DNA of 64,000 bases, from contig JAICWP010000019.1 in NCBI GenBank assembly GCA_025934735.1, forward strand, positions 20,538-84,537, given 5' to 3'. The notes below the pieces were generated by a model. The model was not told the DNA's origin. It saw only the letters and a program-made list of their open reading frames with translations, and did no database searches. Position numbers and translations under genes: made by a program. Positions 43,160-52,791 of this stretch are shown here, one piece after another. The stretch is from Terriglobales bacterium (GTDB lineage Bacteria; Acidobacteriota; Terriglobia; Terriglobales; Acidobacteriaceae). Every line of letters starts with the position of its first letter. Position 1 is the stretch's first letter.

Positions 43160-44410
43160 CTAGCTTTCGTTCCAGCGGCGGAACAGGAGAGCGCCGTTGG
43201 TGCCGCCAAACCCGAAAGAATTGGACATGGCGAAGTCCATATGGACGGAGCGCGCTTTATTGGGCACGTAGTCGAGGTCGCACTCCGGATCGGGATTTTC
43301 CAGGTTGATGGTGGGCGGAACCTTCTGGTCGCGCAGGGCCAGCACGGTGATGCCGGCCTCCAGGCCACCGGCGCCACCCAGCAGGTGTCCGGTCATGGAC
43401 TTGGTGGAGCTGATGGCCACCTTGTTGGCGTGCTCGCCGAAGGCGCGCTTAATGGCCACGGTTTCCAGCCTGTCGCCAATGTCGGTCGAAGTGCCGTGGG
43501 CATTGATGTAGCCCACCTGCTCGGCGGGAATTTTGGCGTCGGCCAAGGTGTTGAGCATCACGCGATAAGCGCCATCGCCGTTCTCCGCCGGTTGGGTGAT
43601 GTGGTAAGCATCGGCGCTCATGCCGTAGCCCACCACTTCGGCCAGGATTTTGGCGCCGCGGCGGCGGGCAAACTCCAGCTCTTCCAGGATCAGCACGCCC
43701 GCGCCTTCGCCGATGATGAAGCCATCGCGGCCGGCGTCCCAGGGACGGCTGGCCTTCTCCGGCTCATCGTTGCGCGTGGAAAGGGCGCGCAGGGCGGCAA
43801 AACCGCCTACCCCCATGGGCGTGATAGCGGCCTCGGAGCCCCCGGCAATCATCACCTCAGCGTCGCAGCGGGCGATGATCTTGAAGGCATCGCCGACGGA
43901 ATGCGCGCTGGAAGTGCAGGCGGTGCAGGTAGCCTCGTTCGGCCCCTTGGCGTTATAGCGAATGCTGACGTGCCCGGCCGCCAAGTTGACGATGGCGGCG
44001 GGAATGAAAAAAGGAGAAATGCGCCGCGGGCCTCCGGTCAGCAAATTGGAGTGCTCGCGCTCGATTACGTCGAACCCGCCAATGCCGGAGCCAATGTGCA
44101 CGCCCACTCGCGGGGCCATTTCGGGCGTGATTTGCAGCCCGGACATGCGCATGGCCTCATCTGACGCGGCTAGCGCCAGGTGGATGAAGCGGCCCATCTT
44201 TTTGAGTTCTTTTTTCTCCACGAACTGCAGCGGGTCGAAGTTCTTGACCTCGGCGGCAATCTGGCTGGCGAACTGTGAGGGGTCGAAGTGGGTGATGCGG
44301 GCCACGCCGCTTTTGCCCGCCAGCAGGTTGGACCACACTTCCGGGCTGGTGTTGCCCACCCCGCAGATCAGGCCCACGCCGGTAACCACTACGCGCCGAG
44401 CCAAGGGCAT
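43160..44410 (-). CDS. fabF: 3-oxoacyl-[acyl-carrier-protein] synthase II
   Basis: The 416-residue condensing enzyme elongates acyl-ACP with malonyl-ACP. The thiolase-fold active site is complete: Cys in ATCTACTSSAHSVGDAF, first His in NAHGTSTDIGD, and Lys/His in STKSMTGHLLGGAGG. The C-terminal loop PNKARSVHMDFAMSNSFGFG is typical of FabF. It is cytoplasmic. It is the last gene of a minus-strand group with xseA and two acyl carrier protein genes, 84 bp after the nearer carrier gene. Confidence 0.96.
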   Translation of the reverse strand: MPLARRVVVTGVGLICGVGNTSPEVWSNLLAGKSGVARITHFDPSQFASQIAAEVKNFDPLQFVEKKELKKMGRFIHLALAASDEAMRMSGLQITPEMAPRVGVHIGSGIGGFDVIEREHSNLLTGGPRRISPFFIPAAIVNLAAGHVSIRYNAKGPNEATCTACTSSAHSVGDAFKIIARCDAEVMIAGGSEAAITPMGVGGFAALRALSTRNDEPEKASRPWDAGRDGFIIGEGAGVLILEELEFARRRGAKILAEVVGYGMSADAYHITQPAENGDGAYRVMLNTLADAKIPAEQVGYINAHGTSTDIGDRLETVAIKRAFGEHANKVAISSTKSMTGHLLGGAGGLEAGITVLALRDQKVPPTINLENPDPECDLDYVPNKARSVHMDFAMSNSFGFGGTNGALLFRRWNES

Positions 44411-44494
44411 GCCTCTGTGTTTGGTTTCATGGGTCCGGAAATCCTTTATTGCAGCTCAGAATGCGAGGCTCTCGCCTGCTTGGCTAAAACGCGG

Positions 44495-44740
44495 TTATTT
44501 TCCGGTTTTGGCGTGTTTTTTGATGTAATCCACGGCGTCGCGCACGGTGCGAATCTTTTCCGCATCCTCATCCGGAATTTGCAGGTTAAAGGCCTCTTCG
44601 AAGCCCATCACCAGTTCCACCGTGTCCAGGGAATCGGCGCCGAGATCGTCCACGAAGGAGGCAGTGGGCGTGACCTCACCCTCGTCGACGCCCAGTTGCT
44701 CGACGATGATCTCCTTCACCTTGTCATCAACGCCAGCCAT
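44495..44740 (-). CDS. acpP: Acyl carrier protein, second copy
   Basis: An 81-residue acidic carrier. The phosphopantetheine attachment Ser lies in [20 protein letters not shown]. Helices 1, 2 and 4 are normal ([35 protein letters not shown]). It is closely related to the upstream copy at 44790 and arose by tandem duplication. Both keep the Ser, so both should be loaded. It lies upstream of fabF in the same direction, as in classical fatty-acid operons. Confidence 0.93.
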   Translation of the reverse strand: MAGVDDKVKEIIVEQLGVDEGEVTPTASFVDDLGADSLDTVELVMGFEEAFNLQIPDEDAEKIRTVRDAVDYIKKHAKTGK

Positions 44741-44789
44741 GTGGCTCCTTGCGGCCCGCCCGAACTGGGCGCGCTACCGCTCAGTCCGG

Positions 44790-45041
44790 CTACTTGGCCG
44801 CCTTGGCGTGCTTGCCGATATAGTTGACGGCATCCTGGACGGTGCGGATCTTCTCCGCATCCTCGTCAGGAATTTCGATGTCGAAAGCCTCTTCGAAGGC
44901 CATGACCAGTTCGACCGTGTCCAGCGAGTCCGCACCCAGATCGTCCACAAAGGAAGCGGTCGGCGTGACCTCGGATTCCTCAACTCCCAGCTGTTCCACG
45001 ATGATCTGCTTTACCTTTTCGTCCACGGATGCCATGTCCAA
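44790..45041 (-). CDS. acpP: Acyl carrier protein, first copy
   Basis: 83 residues, or 81 if the ATG at 45035 is used. The attachment site is [17 protein letters not shown], followed by [20 protein letters not shown]. About 80 percent of residues match the second copy by eye. It starts 59 bp after the xseA stop. Which copy serves the essential fatty-acid synthase and which a specialised acylation cannot be told. Confidence 0.93.
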   Translation of the reverse strand: MDMASVDEKVKQIIVEQLGVEESEVTPTASFVDDLGADSLDTVELVMAFEEAFDIEIPDEDAEKIRTVQDAVNYIGKHAKAAK

Positions 45042-45100
45042 GTCCCCCTCTGTGCTGAAACGAGTAGTTTAAAGGCCGCCTGCCAATGGTGTAAAGGCGA

Positions 45101-46486
45101 TCACCGCTTGCTGTCAATCCGGCGTTGCCGGACGGTGGCGCTGAGCTCCCCCTTGGCCAGGCGGGCGCGAATCTCGTCCCCGGCCTGCACCTGGGCGGCA
45201 TCCTTGACCAGCTTGCCTTCCGCATCAAACACCAGAGCGTAGCCCCGGTCCAGGATGTTGAGGGGAGAAAGGCCCTGCAGGCGGGCTTGCAGCTGCTCCA
45301 GGAGGGAACGATGCCGAAGGAGCTGCGCCCGGCCGGAGGCGACCAGAGCAGACTGCTGGGCGTGCAAGTCGCGGCGCACGCCGGCCAGCACGCGCCTTAG
45401 GTCGTGATGGCGCACTCCGGCGCTGGCCATATCCAGGCGGCGGCGCTGCCGAGCCAGCAGCCCACGCTGGGCCGTGGCCAGGCGGTACACCAGGTCGTCC
45501 ACCCGCTGCTGACGGCGAGAAATGGCGTCCGAGATGCGGGCGAACGCCCCGTGCTGCGCCAGTTCCGTGAGCTGCTGCCGCAGGAGCAGCAGGTGGTACC
45601 GCGTGGCACGCGCCAGCCGCAAGCGCAGGGTTTGCGCCTGCTCCTCGACTCCCTGGCGCGAGCGGATGACCAGCTCGGCGGCGGCGGAGGGCGTGGGCGC
45701 GCGCAGGTCGGCGACAAAATCAAGGATGGTGAAGTCGGTTTCGTGGCCCACGGCGGAAATGATGGGAATCTTCGATTCAGCCACAGCACGCGCCAGGGCT
45801 TCGTCGTTGAAAGCGGCCAGATCCTCCACCGAGCCGCCGCCCCGGGCCACAATGATCACATCCACATTGCGTGCACGGTTGAAGTAGCGCACGCCGGCGC
45901 TGACCTCGGCGGGAGCGCTTTCGCCCTGCACTTGCGCGGGGAAGATGAGCACGCTGGCGCTCTCGTGCCGGCGGCGAAGAATATTGAGAATGTCGCGCAG
46001 CGCGGCTGCCCGCGGCGAGGTCACCACACCGATAACCCGGGGCAAGGCCGGTATGGGCTTCTTGCGGGCGGCGTCGAACAGGCCTTCCGCTTCCAGGCGG
46101 CCCTTGAGCTGCTCGAAGGCCACCTGCAGCGCGCCCGCGCCCTTGGGCTCCAGGTACTCGGCGGAGAGCTGCAGCTCGCCGCGCGCATCGTATACCGTAA
46201 CCCGGCCGCGCGCGATCACGTGCATGCCGTTCTCCGGGCGGAAGCGCAGTAACCGCGCCTGGGAGCGGAACATCACGATGCGCACCTGCGCGCTTTCATC
46301 TTTCAGCGTGAAGTAGAGGTGGCCCGAGTCGGCGGGGCGGTAGTTGGAGATTTCGCCCTCCACCCACACATCGGTGTATTCGCGCTCCAGGTGGGTGCGC
46401 ACCGCGCCTACAAGGTCGCGCACCTTCCAGATGCGGCGCTCCTGAGCCATTTGGAAGGTGAAATCGAGTTGCCCCTCGGTGGACAT
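45101..46486 (-). CDS. xseA: Exodeoxyribonuclease VII large subunit
   Basis: The 461-residue protein has an N-terminal OB fold (YTDVWVEGEISNYRPADSGH, LYFTLKDESAQVRIVMFR). The catalytic domain has VVTSPRAAALRDILNILRRR, VIIVARGGGSVEDLAAFNDE and ISAVGHETDFTILDFVADLR. Long C-terminal helices follow. It degrades single-stranded DNA in both directions when paired with the small subunit XseB, whose gene is not in the window. It is cytoplasmic. Confidence 0.95.
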   Translation of the reverse strand: MSTEGQLDFTFQMAQERRIWKVRDLVGAVRTHLEREYTDVWVEGEISNYRPADSGHLYFTLKDESAQVRIVMFRSQARLLRFRPENGMHVIARGRVTVYDARGELQLSAEYLEPKGAGALQVAFEQLKGRLEAEGLFDAARKKPIPALPRVIGVVTSPRAAALRDILNILRRRHESASVLIFPAQVQGESAPAEVSAGVRYFNRARNVDVIIVARGGGSVEDLAAFNDEALARAVAESKIPIISAVGHETDFTILDFVADLRAPTPSAAAELVIRSRQGVEEQAQTLRLRLARATRYHLLLLRQQLTELAQHGAFARISDAISRRQQRVDDLVYRLATAQRGLLARQRRRLDMASAGVRHHDLRRVLAGVRRDLHAQQSALVASGRAQLLRHRSLLEQLQARLQGLSPLNILDRGYALVFDAEGKLVKDAAQVQAGDEIRARLAKGELSATVRQRRIDSKR

Positions 46487-47122
46487 CTGAGGGGCAGTTT
46501 ACAGCTAGCAGTTGGCACTTGGCACTTAGCAGTTGGCGCTTAGCAGGTAGGCGATGGGCGTAAGCCCAGGGGAGCTAGCCTAATGATCGGCCCCACGAGA
46601 GTTGGGGTGGCCCATTCAAGCCTTCGGTGGGCTTGAGTGGGCTATGCTGTGGCGATGAATCAGCCGACTTTCCCACTCAAGCAAAAGACGCTTGAGTGGG
46701 CCACCGGTCACATCAATGAAGACGCAGGGCTTCATAAAAGCTGGGCTGGCCCATTCAAGCCTTCCGTTGGCTTGAGTGGGCTATGCACAGAGTAATTCCC
46801 GCAACTGTCCCACTCAAACAAACGATGCTTGAGCGGACCGCCTGTACGCGTCTTCGTCCCGAAGCTAGGCTCTGGTGAGAAGGGCCGCGAGCAGCGAGAT
46901 CCAGGCTAATATTTTTGTAGTATTGCCCGCATCATGCTGGGCAGTTAAATTCCGCGCAACTTGTTTGCGTTCGGCGGTGGAACACGCCAGCTTTTTGCTG
47001 CTTTTCCCGCGAACGCAACCCTGGGCCACAAGAGTGGGGCTTTAACGAAAACCATTACTGCCGGCTGCGTGCACGCGCAGGCCGCTATTTCGTATCAGGG
47101 GAGTGCGCTCTTGCACCTGCGA
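46487..47122. repeat. Gene-free 636 bp holding four family B palindromes and a short tandem array
   Basis: A tandem array of AGCAGTTGGCACTT-like units spans 46503-46551. Family B palindromes lie at about 46610-46644, 46671-46704, 46748-46790 and 46809-46838 (for example CCCACTCAAGC ... GCTTGAGTGGG), linked by CCACCGGTCA and TTCATAAAAGCTGG. The last 280 bp are the upstream region of receptor 2. Confidence 0.7.
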
Positions 47123-50100
47123 ATGAGGGATTTTTCCGCTTCAGCCACACTTTGCCTGCTGGCCTTAGTTTTATTCAATTTCCCACTGGCTGCCCAGCAA
47201 ATCACCGCAAGTCTTCGCGGCATTGTGACCGATCCCTCTGGGGCGGTAGTGCAGAACGCGGCTGTGACCGTTACCCAGACTGAAACGGAACTGAGCCGAA
47301 CCGCCACCAGCCGCCGCGACGGCACGTATCTGCTGCCGGAGTTGCCGGTGGGCCATTACCGGCTGGAGGTGGTGGCGCAGGGTTTCAGCAAATATTCGCA
47401 GGAAGGAATTTTGTTGAATGTGAACGAAACCGCTTTTGTGCCGGTGCGCCTGGCCGTGGGTACGGAAAAGCAGGAGGTCAACGTTCGCGGCGATGCGCAG
47501 CTTATCCAGAGCACGGTGACTAGCCTGGGAAAAACGGTGCTGTCGCGGGAACTGCTCAGCTTGCCGCTGAACGGGCGCAACTTTTCGCAGTTGGGAGTGC
47601 TGCAGCCGGGAGTAACCCCGATCACGCCCGGCCTGGCGGAAGCCGGCGGCACCCTGCGCGAAGGCCAGGCTTACGCGGTGAACGGGCAGCGGCCGGAGTC
47701 AAACAATTTCCTGATGGACGGCGCCAACAACTTCAGCAGCGTGGATGGTGGATTCATACTCAAGCCGCCGATTGACGCGATTGCCGAATTTCGCATCCTG
47801 ACCAACGGCGCCAATGCTGAATTCGGCCACAGCGCCGGCTCCACCACCAACATCATTACCCGCTCCGGGTCCAATAGCTTTCATGGCGCGGCCTGGGAGT
47901 TCCTGCGCAACGACGCTATGGATGCGCGCAACTATTTCGCGCAGCAGGTCGAGCCCCTGAAACAGAACCAGTTCGGCGGCACCCTGGGCGGTCCCATCCA
48001 TAAGGACAAGACTTTCTTCTTCGCCTTCTACGAAGGATTTCGCAACCGCCAGGGAGAAACACAATCCGCCACCGTGCCTTCGCTGCTCGAACGCCAAGGC
48101 AACTTTTCGCGGACAATTGATCCCTCCACGGGCAGGGTTGATCCTCTCATCAACGAGTTCACCGGGCAGCCATTCCCCGGTAACCAGCTGCCGTTCATCA
48201 ATCCCATCGCGCAAAACCTGCTGCCGTTTTTTCCCGTGCCGAACCTCGGCAGCAACACTTTCACGGCCACGGAGTCCCTGCACGCCGATAACGACCAGTT
48301 CGGCTTCCGGGTGGACCACTATCTTTCCTCCGCCGACACGCTGAACTTCCGCTATATGTTCAGCAACAGCAACACGCTTGATCCGCTCTCCACCTCGGGC
48401 GCGAACGTTCCCGGCTTTCCGGTGGGAGAGGACCAGCGGGCGCAGAACTTCGTAGCCCAGGAGACGCATACGTTTTCGCCCACCATGGTCGGGGTGGCGC
48501 GATTTTCCTTCCTGCGCAATAAGTTCCTGCTGGATGAACACATCAACCATACCGCGCCCAGCGACCTGGGATTCCAGTACCAGCCCACTCTGGCGGCGGC
48601 TGCCGGTCCTCCCTTTGTGCAGGTGAACGGCTACGCCTCCATTGGCGACCCCATTACCGGCCCGCGGCAGACGTACCAGAATTCGTTCGACGGGTCCGGG
48701 TCGCTGACCTGGATTCACGGCCCCCACGAATTCAAGTTTGGCGGCGGATTCCAGCACAACCAGATCAACGTATTGCAGGGTATCGCCTCCAACGGCTTCT
48801 TCGTGTTCGCTCCCTTTCCCATCAGCAACGCCTTTGCCAGTTTTCTGTTCGGACAGCCCGTGTTTTTCCTGCAGGGAGGAGGCGACCTGTCGCGCGGCCT
48901 GCGCGGGAACAGCACCAACGCCTACGTGCAGGACACCTACAAGATGGCGCGGCGCCTGACGCTGAATATGGGTGTGCGCTACGAGCTGCCTTCGCCTTAC
49001 ACCGAAATTCACAACCGGCAGAACCTTTTTGTGTCCGGCGCACAGTCGAAGATTTTCCCCAATGCCCCGGCGGGATTGCTTTATCCTGGCGATTCCGGGG
49101 TGCCGGGAGGGTTGATTCCCACCGATAAGAAGGCGTTTGCGCCCCGTGTCGGGCTGGCTTGGGACCCCACCGGCCGGGGGCAGTGGCTGGTTAGTGCCGC
49201 CTACGGTATTTTCTATGAACCCTACTACACCGGCGTGGGGGGACCGCTGCAAGACCCCATCAGCGCGCCGCCCTACCTGCAGACACCCCAGGTCAGCCTG
49301 CCCAACTTTGCTGACCCCTTCCATGGCGGCAATCCGTTCACCCTCAACTTTTCGCAGCCCATGACCCTGCTCGTGCTCAGCCCCAAGCTTCCGTTGCCCT
49401 ACGCGCAGGACTGGAATCTCAATGTGCAAAGATCATTTGGCGCAGACTGGCTATTGCAGATCGGTTATGTGGGCACCACCGGGGTCAAGTTGCCGCGCTT
49501 CATCGAAGGTAATCCCGCGGTGTATATCCCCGGGCAATCGAGCGAGGACAACGTAAACCAGCGCCGCCTGTATTCCGGATGCACGCTGGCCCGCCCCAAT
49601 ACCTGCGCTTACGGGTCGGTGGGCGAGATTGCCGGGGTCGCTGATTCCTCTTATAACGCCCTGCAGTCCAGCCTGCGAAAGCGCTTCAGTCATGGCGTGT
49701 CATTCCTGGCGTCCTACACCTTCTCCAAGAGCCTGGATGACGTTTCCTCGTTCAACATCACTGGCTCAGCCTCCCGGCCGGTGGCGGGCGAAAACGATCT
49801 GCCGCAGAATCCATTTAACCTGGCGGCGGAGCGCGGTCGCTCCATGTTCGACGCGCGTCATCGCTTTGTGCTGAGCTATGAATGGAACCTGCCCTGGTGG
49901 AAACAAGCCCACAGCTGGTACCAGCATGTATTGGGCAATTGGCAGGTGAATGGCATTACCACCTTCATGAGCGGTACGCCCTTCACTGTATTCGATTCGC
50001 AGGATGTCTCGCTGGAGGGCACGGCGCCGGAGATTACCGGCTTTTCCAGTAACCGCCCCAACCTGGTGGGCGATGCCAATTCCGGGCCGCACACCGCGCA

Positions 50101-50401
50101 GGAATGGTTCAACGTAAATGCCTTCCAGCGGCTAAACCTTCTCACCCAGGCGGGACAGTTCGGCACGGCGGGCCGCAACATTGTTCAGGGGCCGGGACTT
50201 CAGGAGTGGGACTTCTCCGCGTTTAAGAACATCCCGCTGGCGGAAGCGAAACAACTGCAGTTTCGAGCGGAGTTCTTCAATGTCTTCAACCACACCAATT
50301 TCCGCTTGCCGGACAGCGACATCAGCTCCCCTACTTTCGGGCAAGTCCAACAAGCTCTGTCGCCCCGCCTGGTGCAGCTGGCGTTGAAATTTCTATTCTG
50401 A
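47123..50401 (+). CDS. TonB-dependent receptor, Oar-like with carboxypeptidase-regulatory domain
   Basis: The protein has 1092 residues from the ATG at 47123, where a signal peptide begins (MRDFSASATLCLLALVLFNF) and ends near PLAAQQ. A 54-residue upstream extension is rejected. The regulatory domain (about 28-110) reads LRGIVTDPSGAVVQNAAVTV and GTYLLPELPVGHYRLEVVAQ. The plug has LPLNGRNFSQLGVLQPG, NNFLMDGANNFSS and FGHSAGSTTNIITRSGSNS. The barrel ends LVQLALKFLF, with a terminal Phe. Its architecture matches receptor 1 but its sequence has diverged widely. The substrate is unknown. Both gene ends are bordered by family B repeats. Confidence 0.92.
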   Translation: MRDFSASATLCLLALVLFNFPLAAQQITASLRGIVTDPSGAVVQNAAVTVTQTETELSRTATSRRDGTYLLPELPVGHYRLEVVAQGFSKYSQEGILLNVNETAFVPVRLAVGTEKQEVNVRGDAQLIQSTVTSLGKTVLSRELLSLPLNGRNFSQLGVLQPGVTPITPGLAEAGGTLREGQAYAVNGQRPESNNFLMDGANNFSSVDGGFILKPPIDAIAEFRILTNGANAEFGHSAGSTTNIITRSGSNSFHGAAWEFLRNDAMDARNYFAQQVEPLKQNQFGGTLGGPIHKDKTFFFAFYEGFRNRQGETQSATVPSLLERQGNFSRTIDPSTGRVDPLINEFTGQPFPGNQLPFINPIAQNLLPFFPVPNLGSNTFTATESLHADNDQFGFRVDHYLSSADTLNFRYMFSNSNTLDPLSTSGANVPGFPVGEDQRAQNFVAQETHTFSPTMVGVARFSFLRNKFLLDEHINHTAPSDLGFQYQPTLAAAAGPPFVQVNGYASIGDPITGPRQTYQNSFDGSGSLTWIHGPHEFKFGGGFQHNQINVLQGIASNGFFVFAPFPISNAFASFLFGQPVFFLQGGGDLSRGLRGNSTNAYVQDTYKMARRLTLNMGVRYELPSPYTEIHNRQNLFVSGAQSKIFPNAPAGLLYPGDSGVPGGLIPTDKKAFAPRVGLAWDPTGRGQWLVSAAYGIFYEPYYTGVGGPLQDPISAPPYLQTPQVSLPNFADPFHGGNPFTLNFSQPMTLLVLSPKLPLPYAQDWNLNVQRSFGADWLLQIGYVGTTGVKLPRFIEGNPAVYIPGQSSEDNVNQRRLYSGCTLARPNTCAYGSVGEIAGVADSSYNALQSSLRKRFSHGVSFLASYTFSKSLDDVSSFNITGSASRPVAGENDLPQNPFNLAAERGRSMFDARHRFVLSYEWNLPWWKQAHSWYQHVLGNWQVNGITTFMSGTPFTVFDSQDVSLEGTAPEITGFSSNRPNLVGDANSGPHTAQEWFNVNAFQRLNLLTQAGQFGTAGRNIVQGPGLQEWDFSAFKNIPLAEAKQLQFRAEFFNVFNHTNFRLPDSDISSPTFGQVQQALSPRLVQLALKFLF

Positions 50402-50802
50402 GCTGCTCTTGGATGCCGGATCGGTGGGCCACGTGTCCAGTCCGCCCCGCCCAGGTAAGCACGCCAGGGATGGACTGAACGTAGCCCGCCACTTCAGTGG
50501 CGGGTTAACGGGGCACCGAACCAGAGTCCCGTCGTCGCCCCTCTGGGGCTCGTGCTCGTTTTCCTTGTTACCCACGGCTTACGCCGTGGGCTACATTCTT
50601 GCACCGCTTCGCGGCTAACACCGCCGTCCTTTCAATCAATGAAGACGCGAGCCTTCATAAAAGCTGGGGTGGCCCATTCAAGCCTGCGGTTGGCTTGAGG
50701 GGGGTATGCCCACCGGTCCAGAGTCCCGTCAGGCGCAACTGAAGATTCGCGCCGCTGTCATGGTGGCAGTCGCAGTCGCGGAGCGGCAACGCAACGGCTG
50801 CT
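50402..50802. repeat. 401-bp intergenic region with three hairpin elements
   Basis: CCCGCCAC/GTGGCGGG lies at 50485-50504 and CCCACGGC/GCCGTGGG at 50571-50590. A family B unit spans about 50636-50725 (GAGCCTTCATAAAAGCTGGG, then the GGCCCATTCAAGCC arm). No gene was recognised. Confidence 0.65.
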
Positions 50803-51030
50803 TTACCTGCCGCCCATGCGGCTCACCAGGTAAAGCACTACCGAGAGCACAATGCTGAGCACGATGGAGGTGGCCAAAGGAAAGTAGAAGGTGGTGTGCT
50901 TGCCGCGATAAACCATATCGCCAGGCAGGCGGCCGATGGGCAGGTGCATGCGCCCGGCAAAGATCAGGACTACCCCGAACAGGACGATCAGGACGCCGAA
51001 GAACACCAGTATTCTGCCAAATTCGGCCAT
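50803..51030 (-). CDS. DUF2905 family small membrane protein
   Basis: The protein has 75 residues from the ATG at 51030. It matches the DUF2905 layout: a first helix (LVFFGVLIVLFGVVLIFAG), the loop HLPIGRLPGDMVYRGKHTTF, and a second helix (FPLATSIVLSIVLSVVLYLV). The loop with Gly-Arg-Leu-Pro-Gly-Asp is the family mark. The function is unknown. It is divergent from the membrane protein gene at 51135. Confidence 0.85.
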   Translation of the reverse strand: MAEFGRILVFFGVLIVLFGVVLIFAGRMHLPIGRLPGDMVYRGKHTTFYFPLATSIVLSIVLSVVLYLVSRMGGR

Positions 51031-51134
51031 TGCTTTGAGTCTACCGCAGGGGGATGCGATCCCCGGTGTCCTAAGGCCTGAGACCCTGCTTATACCAACC
51101 TGCTGCTTCTCACCTGCGTCCAAATGAAACAGGT

Positions 51135-51503
51135 ATGGATCCGCGGCAAACCGTGTCGGTAGTGGCGAATTTCCTGATCATTGTGGGGCTGGTGATCTAC
51201 GCCTTTACGCTGTTTGCCGAGTACGAATCGCGGGGGCGCTGGGCCAAGAACATGACCGGGCTGCTGGCCGGCATCGGCATGATGGTGCTAGCTATCGCGC
51301 TGCTGCTGACCCCAGCCAACGCGGCCACGATCATGCAAATCGCCCACAGCGGGGCCTCGAAGGTTCTGCTGTGGGTAAGCACGGGGCTATTGCTGGCCGC
51401 GATTGCCGCTTTCGGCGCCATCACCTACTGGCGGCCGCTCCGCCTGCTGCACGAGCGCAAGATCGAAAGCGACCTTCACCGTGAGCTCCCGAAAATCCCG
51501 TAA
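51135..51503 (+). CDS. Small membrane protein
   Basis: 122 residues with three membrane helices (VVANFLIIVGLVIYAFTLFA, MTGLLAGIGMMVLAIALLL, VLLWVSTGLLLAAIAAFGAI) and a charged tail (LLHERKIESDLHRELPKIP). No family was recognised. Its last 23 bp overlap the proposed start of the Nramp-like gene, so the two are probably expressed together. It may be an accessory subunit, but this is inference. Confidence 0.65.
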   Translation: MDPRQTVSVVANFLIIVGLVIYAFTLFAEYESRGRWAKNMTGLLAGIGMMVLAIALLLTPANAATIMQIAHSGASKVLLWVSTGLLLAAIAAFGAITYWRPLRLLHERKIESDLHRELPKIP

Positions 51504-52791
51504 AGGAACCGCCGCAGATCGCGGCCAGGTAGTAGCCTGGCCCCCGCCGGACCTGCCGGCGCCGCCCCAGCCTGCGCCGGCTGCTCCGCCGCAGAACTAT
51601 GCCTGGCTGCGCCGCCTGGGGCCGGGGATTGTTACCGGTGCGGCCAACGTGGACCCCTCGCTGATCGTAACCGCCACCGTGGTGGGCGCCGCCTTCCACT
51701 TTTCCCTGCTCTGGGTAGTGGTGCTCTGCGTGCCCATCCTGCTGTCAGTGTTTGCCGTTTCCGCCCGTCTGGGGTACCAGACGCGCATGGGCCTGGTCCA
51801 CCTGCTGCGGGAAAATTACGGGCGCAAGGTGGCGCTGGCCTGCGCCGTCCTGATCGTGGTGATCAACCTGGCCATGATCGTGGCCGATCTAATGGCGGTT
51901 TCCGACGCCTTCTCCATCATTCTGGGGCAGACGCGTATGTTGTTCGTGGCGGGGGCAGCGTTCAGCATCTGGTACATCCTGATTTTCCGCGACTACCGCC
52001 GCATTACCGACGCGCTGGTCTGGCTCTCGCTACCCCTGTTCGTGTATGTAGTTTCGGCGATTTTTGCCGCGCCTTCGCCGGCGGAGGTGGCGCTGCGTAC
52101 CTTTGTGCCCCGGGTGCAGGGCGGGGCGCCATATGTGGACGCCATTGTCGGCATCTTCGGCTCGCTGCTCACGCCCTACGTGATTGTGTGGCAAACCAGT
52201 TCCCGGCGCGAGCAGGCGATGATGGGAGACGAAGCGTCGCACGATGCCCAGTCGCGCGCCGGGACGGTAGTAAGCACGCTGCTGGCTTACTGCGTGATGC
52301 TCTCCGCGGCAGTGGTGCTCCACTTCCCTCATGCGGCGGATATGACCACCACCCAGGCGGCCGAAGCGCTGAGCCCGGCGGTGGGCGGCTTCGGACCCAT
52401 CCTGTTCTCTATCGGCATTATTGGTGCGGGCATGGTGGCCCTTCCGGTGCTGGTGGCCTCCATGTGCTACAGCATTGCCGAAGCCATGGGCTGGCGCTCC
52501 GGGTTGAGCGAGCATCCCTGGGATGCGAAGAGCTTCTACGTGCTGATTTCGCTTTCCATGCTGGCGGCGGTGGTGCTGAACTTTATGCCCATCAATCCAG
52601 TGAAGGCGCTGTACTGGTCGCAAATTCTGGCGGGCGCGCTGACCGTGCCCATCCTGCTCTCCATTCTGGTGCTGTCGAACGACCGGCGCATCATGCGCAC
52701 CACCAACACGCCATGGCAGAACTTCTGGATCGGGGGCGCCATTGGCGCGTTAATAGCAATTGGCGCCGTCCTGCTGGCGTGGAAACTGTGA
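51481..52791 (+). CDS. Nramp-family transporter with divergent ion site
   Basis: The protein has 436 residues from a GTG at 51481; the start is not certain. After a Pro/Ala-rich tail come about eleven membrane helices. Helix 1 reads LGPGIVTGAANVDPSLIVTA, placing it in the Nramp superfamily. The metal-binding Asp-Pro-Gly-Asn motif is Asp-Pro-Ser-Leu here. Helix 6, SIGIIGAGMVALPVLVAS, lacks the Met-Pro-His motif. Transition-metal selectivity is therefore doubtful; magnesium or another substrate is possible. It is in the inner membrane. The end is followed by family B repeats. Confidence 0.8.
   Translation: MSSRKSRKGTAADRGQVVAWPPPDLPAPPQPAPAAPPQNYAWLRRLGPGIVTGAANVDPSLIVTATVVGAAFHFSLLWVVVLCVPILLSVFAVSARLGYQTRMGLVHLLRENYGRKVALACAVLIVVINLAMIVADLMAVSDAFSIILGQTRMLFVAGAAFSIWYILIFRDYRRITDALVWLSLPLFVYVVSAIFAAPSPAEVALRTFVPRVQGGAPYVDAIVGIFGSLLTPYVIVWQTSSRREQAMMGDEASHDAQSRAGTVVSTLLAYCVMLSAAVVLHFPHAADMTTTQAAEALSPAVGGFGPILFSIGIIGAGMVALPVLVASMCYSIAEAMGWRSGLSEHPWDAKSFYVLISLSMLAAVVLNFMPINPVKALYWSQILAGALTVPILLSILVLSNDRRIMRTTNTPWQNFWIGGAIGALIAIGAVLLAWKL

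Noticed and set aside
46600..46840. CRISPR or insertion-sequence ends
   Set aside because: Palindromes are irregularly spaced, not separated by unique spacers, and no transposase is nearby.
47699..49429. 576-codon minus-strand frame opposite receptor 2
   Set aside because: Same reason; the plus-strand receptor has signal peptide, plug and barrel motifs throughout.
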